A stretch of DNA of 11,917 nt from Bacillota bacterium (GTDB lineage Bacteria > Bacillota > Clostridia > Acetivibrionales > JAKOSZ01): assembly GCA_029776555.1 (NCBI GenBank), contig JAKOSZ010000391.1, positions 1 to 11,917 on the forward strand, written 5' to 3'. The notes below the pieces were generated by a model. That model was not told the origin of the DNA and did not search any database. It saw only the letters and a list, made by a program, of their open reading frames with translations. How positions within the stretch are numbered: position 1 is the first letter of the stretch; every line of letters begins with the position of its first letter. The translations under genes and the position numbers were made by a program. Below are positions 6,217 to 11,917 of the stretch, piece after piece.

Positions 6217-8019
6217 TTGCGGATTTTCAGAATCCCGGCTTTTATTTACACCTTTTTAATGCTCTTAATTATGGGGATTGGCATCGGTATCGTAAGCCTT
6301 TACTTTGGAGCCGCCTATTACGGCAGGCTGATGTTTTTCACCTATTTTAAGTTTCCCTCCCTGATCCTTCTTAACATCTTTCCCGTGGTATTATTGATAT
6401 TTCTGATATACCTTATCTCCAACAGGGCCTGGGTAAGCTTCCTTGTCACAACGGTGGTGGTAATGCTCTTCTCCTGGGTCAATTACTTTAAGCTGCAATT
6501 GAGAAACGACCCCCTGCTGGCCGCAGACCTTTCCCTCATCCTGGAAAGCATTAACATGGCCGGCAAATACGAAATCCGGCTGAACTGGAAGATGATCTGC
6601 GTAATTGCGGCCTGTGTCGTCGGGACGCTGGTGTCGGCCTTCCTGGTAAAGGGAAGGATTGCTTCCCTCCGGCTGAGACTGGCGGGTATAGCCCTGCTGT
6701 TGTTAACAGGGGCCCTTTCCTTTAAATACGCCTACTCCAACACCGCCCTGTATAAAAAAATCCAGAACCTGGAGCTGATTAACCGCTGGTCCGCCACCCA
6801 GACCTATATTTCCAAGGGCTTTGTATATCCCTTTTTGTACAGTATAAAGACCAGCCTCGACAAACCCCCGGAAGGATACGACGAGAAGGCTGCCAGGGAA
6901 AAGCTTTTCTCCTATGAGTATTCCGACATACCGGAGGACAAAAAGGTTAATGTTATAGCCATCATGCTGGAGGCATACAATGACTTTACCAAGTTCCCCC
7001 AGCTGGAGTTCAACATCGACGTGTACGGCTATTTCCACCGGCTTAAGGCCGAGTCCTATTCCGGGGAACTGGTCACCAACGCCTTTGCCGGGGGCACCAT
7101 CGACACCGAGAGGTGCTTTTTAACGGGCTTTAGCTCCCTCTACAACTTCAGGACCAAGGTCAACTCCTATGTCTGGTACTTCAGGGAGCAGGGCTACCGG
7201 GTGGAAGGCAGCCACCCCTGCTACGACTGGTTTTACAACCGGAAAAATGTCAACGAATATATGGGTTTTGAAAACTATTACTACTTTGAAAACTATTACG
7301 GGGAACTGGCCGGCGGCCGCATAGCCGGCGATGAGATACTGTTCCCTCATATAATAAAGCTTTACGAAGCCAACAAGGCAACGGGAAAGCCTTATTTCAG
7401 CTTTAACGTCACATACCAGAACCACGGGCCCTACCCCGCCAAAAAGCAGACGGATTTGCAGTATGTAAAAAACAAGGGCTACAGCGAAGAAGAGTACAAC
7501 ATCCTTAATAACTACTTTTCCGGGATATACGACACAAACCGGGAATTGGAGAGTCTGATCGACTACTTCAGAGAGGAAGAGGAGCCGGTGGTGGTCATCC
7601 TCTTCAGTGACCACAACCCCTGGATGGGCGACGGCAACAGCGTGTACAAAATGCTGGGCGTCAATTTTGACTTAAGCAGCGAGGAGGGCTTCTACAACTA
7701 CTACAATGCGCCTTATATAATCTGGGCCAACGACAGCGCCAGGAGGGTCCTGGGAAATGATTTCAGGGGCCAGGGCCCCGCCATAGGGCCCGGCTTCCTG
7801 ATGAACGAGTTCTTTCGTCTGGCGGGCTATGAGGGCAACGAGTTTATGAAGCTCTCCAATGAGCTTAAGTCCCTTGTAGACGTGGTGCATGCCACCGGGC
7901 GCTATAAGGAAGCCGGCCGACTCACCCAGGAACTGTCTTCAAAAGCCCGGCAGAAGCTCAACCAATTCCTGCAGGTACAGTACTACTGGAGAAGGAACTT
8001 CCGGAGCAGCCCAAAATGA
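6217..8019 (+). CDS. LtaS-like polyglycerolphosphate synthase (membrane sulfatase-fold phosphotransferase)
   Basis: This 600-residue protein resembles lipoteichoic acid synthases, which transfer glycerol phosphate from phosphatidylglycerol to a growing chain on the outer face of the membrane. Five membrane segments are visible at about 8-33, 48-67, 72-90, 127-145 and 153-170, as in LtaS. The extracytoplasmic alkaline-phosphatase-like domain begins near 240. NVIAIMLEAY supplies the metal ligand Glu252, AGGTIDTE the likely catalytic Thr294, and FSDHNPWMGD the ligands Asp465 and His466. VTYQNHGPY is the usual substrate-side motif. The TTG at 6217 is chosen because AAGGAAGGGG ends six bases before it. 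It is separated from the kinase operon by 457 bases, so it probably has its own promoter. Related clostridial enzymes may make teichoic acids or modify other glycans; the exact polymer is not known from sequence. Confidence 0.87.
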   Translation: MRIFRIPAFIYTFLMLLIMGIGIGIVSLYFGAAYYGRLMFFTYFKFPSLILLNIFPVVLLIFLIYLISNRAWVSFLVTTVVVMLFSWVNYFKLQLRNDPLLAADLSLILESINMAGKYEIRLNWKMICVIAACVVGTLVSAFLVKGRIASLRLRLAGIALLLLTGALSFKYAYSNTALYKKIQNLELINRWSATQTYISKGFVYPFLYSIKTSLDKPPEGYDEKAAREKLFSYEYSDIPEDKKVNVIAIMLEAYNDFTKFPQLEFNIDVYGYFHRLKAESYSGELVTNAFAGGTIDTERCFLTGFSSLYNFRTKVNSYVWYFREQGYRVEGSHPCYDWFYNRKNVNEYMGFENYYYFENYYGELAGGRIAGDEILFPHIIKLYEANKATGKPYFSFNVTYQNHGPYPAKKQTDLQYVKNKGYSEEEYNILNNYFSGIYDTNRELESLIDYFREEEEPVVVILFSDHNPWMGDGNSVYKMLGVNFDLSSEEGFYNYYNAPYIIWANDSARRVLGNDFRGQGPAIGPGFLMNEFFRLAGYEGNEFMKLSNELKSLVDVVHATGRYKEAGRLTQELSSKARQKLNQFLQVQYYWRRNFRSSPK

Positions 8020-8089
8020 CAGGAGGGACGGGACAAAGGGCGGGGTAGTGTAAACTTTTAGCAGGCGGTTGGAGGAATTTAAAGGGAAG

Positions 8090-8134
8090 ATGAAGAAAAG
8101 AGACCTCCAGGCGAAACAAACCGCGACTCCCTGA
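8090..8134 (+). pseudogene. 14-codon stub resembling a TetR regulator N-terminus
   Basis: An ATG preceded by AAGGGAAG, with GGAGG 14 bases further up, opens a frame reading MKKRDLQAKQTATP and then TGA. The start, KKRDLQAKQT, resembles from memory the first residues of many clostridial TetR-family regulators (K-R-D-L-Q-A-x-x-T-K). After that the match is lost in all three frames. It could be the remnant of a deleted regulator gene, a short leader peptide, or chance. Confidence 0.22.
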
Positions 8135-8190
8135 AAGGAGCATGAAAGGGACAGCGGGGAATTGCAGCTTTCCCCCCTTGTATAATAAAA

Positions 8191-8221
8191 TTGACTTAGG
8201 AAGGCATAAAACATGTATACT
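8191..8221 (+). promoter_or_regulatory. Candidate promoter for the ADP-ribosylglycohydrolase gene
   Basis: TTGACT (8191-8196) and TATACT (8216-8221) each match the sigma-70-type consensus at five of six bases, but the spacer is 19 bases, slightly long. A small GCGC-AAA-GCGC hairpin (8222-8232) lies at the expected transcript start. The gene starts 31 bases after the -10. Confidence 0.5.
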
Positions 8222-8252
8222 GCGCAAAGCGCGCCTGAATGGGGGTAGAAAA

Positions 8253-9314
8253 ATGGTTCCGTTGAGGGAGAAGTTTTTCGGCTGCATAGCCGGCTGCCAC
8301 ATCGGCTCTGCCATGGGGGCCGTGGTTGAGGGGATGACCTACAGTCAAATTGAGGAGAAGTACGGCTTTGTGGACAGGCTGTACCCTTACGAGCACTATG
8401 GCAACGGCTGGATGAGGGAAGCCGGGACAACTGAAGACGGCGTTGAAAGGCAGAAACTGATCATTACGGCCATTGGGGAAAAGAAGGACCGGGTTAACGC
8501 GGAAGACATCAGGGCCATATGGCTCCGGGATATTAAGGGCAAGGTAGGGGGCAAGGTCTCAGAGCCCTTTGAAGATATTCTCCTGGACATGGCCAGGGCT
8601 GGGATCCCTGCCAACGACCTGGGAAAATACTGTGACTATGCGGGCCTGGTCAGCTACGCCCGGTCATGCCACCCCATAGGCCTGATTAACGCCGGCGACA
8701 TCCAGGGCGCCGTTGAGGACATAATGAGCACGGGCCAGCTGTACCAGACGGCCAACAGCAGGGGCTTAAAATGGGCCTGCGTAACCGGCGCCGCCATCGC
8801 CGCCGCCGCCAAACCGGATGCCACCGTTGACAGCGTCATAGGCGCAATTTACGACTACTGCGATAAGGATACGGTTGTAAGGGAAATTGACCGGCAGCTG
8901 AAACACACCGCCGACTGCAAGACAATCCGGGAGCTGCGAAAGAAGTTTGACAGCGTGTACAGCGGCCAGGGCATCCCCTACCAGTTCAGCCACGCCAACG
9001 AAGTGGTGACAAAGGCCGTTTGCATATTCAGGATGGTAAAAGGCAACACGAAAGAGGCAATTTTAGCCGGAGTAAACATGGGAAGGGACACCGACTGCGT
9101 CACCGCCGTGGCAGCGGGTATTTCCGGGGCGCTGACGGGAGGAGGCTCCATCCCCCGGGAGTGGATTGAGCAGGTGGACTACGCCACCAGCGTAAACCCC
9201 TATACCAACTCCAGGAGAACCCTGCGGGAAAGCGCCGACTTATTGTACAACGCCTTCCTGGAAAGGCTCAAAAAGATGGAAAGCTATATCGGCTCAATGA
9301 GAAAAGCCCTGTAA
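8253..9314 (+). CDS. ADP-ribosylglycohydrolase family protein
   Basis: This 353-residue all-helical hydrolase belongs to the ADP-ribosylglycohydrolase (DraG/ARH) family, whose members use two metal ions to cleave ADP-ribose or related N-glycosidic bonds. The N-terminal block GCIAGCHIGSAMGAVVEGM matches the family pattern G-x-x-x-G-x-x-x-G-D-A-x-G, but with Ser19 where Asp is usual. The first metal motif, usually T-D-D, reads Thr60-Glu61-Asp62. The second, usually D-x-D-T, reads Asp279-Thr280-Asp281-Cys282 in MGRDTDC. The middle PIGLINAGD block is also typical. The ATG at 8253 is chosen because the family fold begins there and GGGGG lies seven bases upstream; the frame runs on upstream without similarity. 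The stop lies in the loop of a terminator hairpin. The gene stands alone between an LtaS-like gene and a convergent glycolytic operon. The substrate may be a nucleoside, a small ADP-ribose compound or a protein; I cannot tell which. Confidence 0.85.
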   Translation: MVPLREKFFGCIAGCHIGSAMGAVVEGMTYSQIEEKYGFVDRLYPYEHYGNGWMREAGTTEDGVERQKLIITAIGEKKDRVNAEDIRAIWLRDIKGKVGGKVSEPFEDILLDMARAGIPANDLGKYCDYAGLVSYARSCHPIGLINAGDIQGAVEDIMSTGQLYQTANSRGLKWACVTGAAIAAAAKPDATVDSVIGAIYDYCDKDTVVREIDRQLKHTADCKTIRELRKKFDSVYSGQGIPYQFSHANEVVTKAVCIFRMVKGNTKEAILAGVNMGRDTDCVTAVAAGISGALTGGGSIPREWIEQVDYATSVNPYTNSRRTLRESADLLYNAFLERLKKMESYIGSMRKAL

Positions 9315-9328
9315 AACAGGGCTTTTCT
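9300..9328. terminator. Bidirectional terminator between convergent genes
   Basis: AGAAAAGCCCTG (9300-9311) and CAGGGCTTTTCT (9317-9328) pair perfectly over 12 bases around a five-base loop TAAAA. The A-rich left arm and T-rich right arm give a U-rich 3' side on both strands. The plus-strand gene ends inside the loop (TAA at 9312-9314) and gpmI ends 20 bases beyond on the other strand. Confidence 0.85.
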
Positions 9329-9347
9329 TATTAAAGCCATAAAGCCG

Positions 9348-10886
9348 TCAACAACTGACTATCAAACTCTCCCCGGTCATTTCGGCGGGTCTTTCAAATC
9401 CCATGAGGCGGAGCATGGTAGGGGCTATGTCCGCAAGCCTCCCCTCCTTCAGCCTCACATCTCCCGCCCCAACTACTATGAAAGGAGCCGGGTTGGTGGT
9501 GTGGGCCGTGAAGGGTCCGCCGGTCTCGTAGTCTATCATCTGCTCACTGTTGCCGTGGTCAGCGGTTATTATGGCAACTCCCCCCTGACCCAGCACCGCC
9601 GGCACCACCCTGGCCAGGCATTTGTCAATGGCCTCTATGGCCGACCTGGCAGCCTCAAACACCCCGGTGTGCCCTACCATGTCGGGGTTGGCGTAGTTCA
9701 GTATTATGACGTCGTACTTCCCCGATTCTATCCTTTTTACCACCTCGTCGGTAACCTCGTAGGCGCTCATCTCGGGTTTCAGGTCGTAAGTGGCCACCTT
9801 GGGCGAAGGTATGAGCACCCTGTCCTCTCCCTCGTAAACCGTTTCAACCCCGCCGTTGAAGAAAAAGGTTACATGGGCGTATTTCTCCGTCTCGGCTATC
9901 CTGAGCTGCTTTAACCCCTTCCTGCTTATATACTCCCCGAAGGTGTTGGTAAGGCTCTCGGGCTTAAAGGCCACCACCGCGTTTTTTATGGTCTTGTCAT
10001 ACTGGGTCATGCACACATAGTACACGGGAAAAAAGCCGTTGGCCCTTTCAAAGCCGTCAAAGTCCTCGTCGGTGAAGGCTCTCGTGATTTCCCGAGCCCT
10101 GTCGGGCCTGAAATTGAAGAATATTATGGAATCGTTCCTGCCGATGGCAGCTGCGGGCTTCCCGCTCTCCAGGATAACCGTGGGCCTGACAAACTCGTCA
10201 AACTCTCCCCTGGCGTAGGACTCCTTCACCGCCTGCAGCGGGTCGCCGGCGTAAAGCCCCTTCCCCAGCACCATGGCGTCGTAGGCAAGTTTCACCCGCT
10301 CCCAGCGCTTGTCCCTGTCCATGGCGTAGTACCTGCCCATGACCGAAGCTATCTTGCCCGTCCCAATCTCCTCAAGCTTCCGAATCAGCTCTTCCACGTA
10401 TCCTAAAGCGCTGTCCGGCGGGACGTCCCTGCCGTCAAAAAAGCAGTGTATGTATACCTCTTTCAGCTCATGCCTTCTGGCAAGCTCCAGCAGGGCGTAC
10501 AGGTGGGTGTTGTGGCTGTGGACCCCGCCGTCGGACAGAAGGCCGTAAAGGTGGAGCTTTGAGTTGTTCTTTTTGCAGTTTTCGATGGCGTCCAGGAACT
10601 CTTTCTTGTGGAAAAAGTCGCCGTCCTCTATGGACTTGGTAATCCTGGTAAACTCCTGGTATACTATCCTTCCCGCGCCTATGTTGGTGTGTCCCACTTC
10701 CGAATTGCCCATCTGCCCCCTGGGAAGGCCTACATCCATGCCGCTGGTGAATACCCTGGTATTGGGATAGGTCTTAAGAAGGCTGTCAATAAAAGGTTTT
10801 TCGGCGGCTTCGATAGCGTTCCCTTCCAACCGGGGGTTGATGCCGTAGCCGTCCAGTACTATTAATGTTACAGGTCTTTTTCTCAT
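9348..10886 (-). CDS. gpmI: 2,3-bisphosphoglycerate-independent phosphoglycerate mutase
   Basis: This 512-residue enzyme interconverts 3- and 2-phosphoglycerate in glycolysis in the cytoplasm, using two manganese ions and a phosphoserine intermediate. Length is normal for the family. Asp12 in VLDGYG and the catalytic Ser62 in MGNSEVGHTNIG occupy the usual positions. Other recognisable parts are LLSDGGVHSH (His123), CFFDGRDVPP (Asp151, Arg153), FNFRPDRAREI (Arg260, Arg263), NPDMVGHTG (Asp402, His406), TADHGN (Asp443, His444) and His462. No key residue is missing. The ATG has GGGAG about nine bases upstream. It follows pgk-tpiA on the same strand with a hairpin in the 122-base gap. Enolase often comes next in Firmicutes, but here the transcript meets a terminator, so the operon ends with gpmI. 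Confidence 0.96.
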   Translation of the reverse strand: MRKRPVTLIVLDGYGINPRLEGNAIEAAEKPFIDSLLKTYPNTRVFTSGMDVGLPRGQMGNSEVGHTNIGAGRIVYQEFTRITKSIEDGDFFHKKEFLDAIENCKKNNSKLHLYGLLSDGGVHSHNTHLYALLELARRHELKEVYIHCFFDGRDVPPDSALGYVEELIRKLEEIGTGKIASVMGRYYAMDRDKRWERVKLAYDAMVLGKGLYAGDPLQAVKESYARGEFDEFVRPTVILESGKPAAAIGRNDSIIFFNFRPDRAREITRAFTDEDFDGFERANGFFPVYYVCMTQYDKTIKNAVVAFKPESLTNTFGEYISRKGLKQLRIAETEKYAHVTFFFNGGVETVYEGEDRVLIPSPKVATYDLKPEMSAYEVTDEVVKRIESGKYDVIILNYANPDMVGHTGVFEAARSAIEAIDKCLARVVPAVLGQGGVAIITADHGNSEQMIDYETGGPFTAHTTNPAPFIVVGAGDVRLKEGRLADIAPTMLRLMGFERPAEMTGESLIVSC

Positions 10887-10920
10887 GGCTCACTCTCCCG
10901 CAATTTCGTCAAAACCAACT

Positions 10921-10950
10921 CGACCCTCCGGTGACAAAGCCGGAGGGTCG
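10921..10950 (-). terminator. Hairpin between the pgk-tpiA fusion and gpmI (partial terminator or mRNA stabiliser)
   Basis: CGACCCTCCGG (10921-10931) and CCGGAGGGTCG (10940-10950) pair perfectly over 11 bases around an eight-base loop. On the coding strand it is followed by AGTTGGTTTTGACG, only a broken U-run. It lies 58 bases after the tpiA stop and 34 bases before gpmI. No strong promoter for gpmI is visible after it. This fits partial termination or protection of the upstream mRNA end rather than a full stop. Confidence 0.55.
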
Positions 10951-11008
10951 GCTTATGAAACTTTCAGCTTAAATCCCGTTTCACCGGGCATCCCTTTAAG
11001 TGAAGAAA

Positions 11009-11917
11009 CTACCTGTCGTATTTTACTATCTTTTCAAAGTCGTCCAGCTTGAGGCTTGCTCCTCCAACCAGTCCCCCGTCTATATCCGGCATGCCGAACA
11101 GCTCCGAAGCGTTGGCCGCGGTTACGCTCCCGCCGTACTGGATCCTAATGCTGTCCGCCGTTTCTTCGTCGTAGAGCTCCTTCACAGTCTTCCTTATTAT
11201 GGAGCACACCTCGTCGGCCTGCTGGCTGGTAGCCGTTTTCCCGGTGCCGATGGCCCAAATGGGCTCGTAGGCTATCACCAGCTTTTTAACCTGTTCGGCC
11301 GAAAGTCCGAAAAGGGCTGCCTTCACCTGGTACCTCACCAGGTCCTCGGTGACGCCCAGTTCTCTCTGGGCCAGGGATTCGCCCACGCACACGATGGGAG
11401 TCAGGCCATACCTGAATGCCGCGTGGACCTTCCTGTTCACCGTCTCATCGGTCTCGGCAAAGTACTGTCTCCTTTCCGAATGGCCTATAATGACATACTC
11501 AACGCCCAGTTCGGAAAGCATCTGGCCGGCAACTTCTCCCGTAAAGGCTCCCTTCTCCTCCCAATGCAGGTTCTGGGCGCCCACCTTAATGTTGGAACCC
11601 TGGGCGGCCTTTTTCACCGCAGGTATGCACACAAAGGGCACCGCCACTACCACTTCGGCCTCTACCCCCGCAACCCTGGGCTTCAGTTCCTCTATAAACC
11701 TCTCCGCCTCTCCGGGGGTCTTGTTCATTTTCCAGTTTCCGGCGATTATTTTTCTTCTAATTTTTTTTTTGTCCATGAGCACCGCTATTCCAGGCAGGAC
11801 CTTGCCTTCCAGGAACTCCAGCGAAGCCCCTCCGCCGGTGGATATATGGGTTATCTTATCGGCATAGCCCAGCTGCTCCAGCGCGGCCGCCGAGTCACCG
11901 CCTCCCACCACGGAGAC
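11009..11917 (-). CDS. pgk-tpiA: Phosphoglycerate kinase-triosephosphate isomerase fusion (PGK part cut by the window edge)
   Basis: One uninterrupted frame enters at the right edge and ends with TAG at 11011-11009. The first 52 residues are the PGK C-terminus: VVGGGDSAAAL, ISTGGGASLEFLEGKVLPG and IAVLMDKKK, where PGK normally ends. The frame then continues directly into a complete 250-residue TPI (11761-11012), with Asn9 and Lys11 (GNWKMNK), catalytic His94 (IIGHSERR) and Glu166 (AYEPIWAIGTG), and the phosphate-binding YGGSV and GLVGGASL. PGK makes ATP from 1,3-bisphosphoglycerate; TPI interconverts the triose phosphates. TPI normally begins M-R-R-K, but here that codon is ATT and no ATG, GTG or TTG lies nearby in any frame-length variant. 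The joint is ten A residues, a slippage-prone site. A natural fusion is known from Thermotoga maritima. A miscounted homopolymer remains possible. Confidence 0.82.
   Translation of the reverse strand, partial: VSVVGGGDSAAALEQLGYADKITHISTGGGASLEFLEGKVLPGIAVLMDKKKIRRKIIAGNWKMNKTPGEAERFIEELKPRVAGVEAEVVVAVPFVCIPAVKKAAQGSNIKVGAQNLHWEEKGAFTGEVAGQMLSELGVEYVIIGHSERRQYFAETDETVNRKVHAAFRYGLTPIVCVGESLAQRELGVTEDLVRYQVKAALFGLSAEQVKKLVIAYEPIWAIGTGKTATSQQADEVCSIIRKTVKELYDEETADSIRIQYGGSVTAANASELFGMPDIDGGLVGGASLKLDDFEKIVKYDR
11761..11770 (-). other. A10 slippage-prone run at the PGK-TPI junction
   Basis: On the coding strand GAC is followed by exactly ten A and then TTAGAAG. With ten A the reading is D-K-K-K-I-R-R-K and the enzymes are fused. 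With nine A, or a +1 shift, it reads D-K-K-K-L-E-E-K and stops at TAA. With eleven A, or a -1 shift, it reads D-K-K-K-N and stops at TAG. Both alternatives give a PGK of natural length. Confidence 0.6.

Noticed and set aside
8142..8252. A longer N-terminus for the ADP-ribosylglycohydrolase
   Set aside because: The family fold starts just after the ATG at 8253, which has a good GGGGG site; the longer version would include the likely promoter.
9501..10865. Plus-strand frames opposite gpmI
   Set aside because: They overlap a complete, motif-perfect gpmI and show no protein similarity.
1..11917. CRISPR array, tRNA, rRNA, insertion sequence or phage genes
   Set aside because: I saw no regularly spaced direct repeats, no tRNA or rRNA signatures, and no transposase, integrase or phage protein motifs.

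Overview
The window looks like chromosome from a Firmicute of class Clostridia. It carries a YesM/YesN-type two-component pair, an LtaS-type polyglycerolphosphate synthase, a membrane fusion protein made as a lipoprotein (suggesting a one-membrane cell), strong GGAGG-like ribosome binding sites, frequent TTG/GTG starts and a clustered lower-glycolysis operon. Base composition is mid-GC, with AT-rich intergenic DNA. I cannot name a genus.

Layout. (1) 1-1933, minus strand: a membrane fusion lipoprotein, then an FtsX/MacB-like ABC permease that runs off the left edge. (2) 1934-2246: a divergent control region with nested palindromes and a GC-rich hairpin repeat. (3) 2247-5759, plus strand: a YesN-type response regulator, then a YesM-type sensor kinase, in one operon. 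(4) 5760-6216: a 457-base stretch without a convincing gene, holding a second copy of the GC-rich repeat and a palindrome just before the next gene. (5) 6217-8019: an LtaS-like membrane synthase. (6) 8020-8252: spacer with a 14-codon stub that resembles the start of a TetR regulator, then a promoter. (7) 8253-9314: an ADP-ribosylglycohydrolase family protein. It ends in a bidirectional terminator shared with the convergent operon. (8) 9348-11917, minus strand: the end of a glycolytic operon, with the phosphoglycerate kinase C-terminus joined in frame to a complete triosephosphate isomerase, then a hairpin, then gpmI.

How the genes work together. PGK, TPI and GpmI are consecutive or adjacent steps of triose-phosphate metabolism and are transcribed in that order. 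The regulator/kinase pair is divergent from the exporter genes and could control them, the downstream LtaS-like gene, or both; that is inference. The most notable observation is the PGK-TPI junction. The two enzymes are joined across a run of exactly ten A residues with no stop codon, and TPI has no ATG, GTG or TTG of its own. Changing the run by one base in either direction creates a stop within a few codons. This is the arrangement expected if free PGK and a PGK-TPI fusion both come from one gene by slippage, comparable to the fusion known from Thermotoga maritima. A homopolymer sequencing error could change which product is in frame, but it would not give TPI a normal start.
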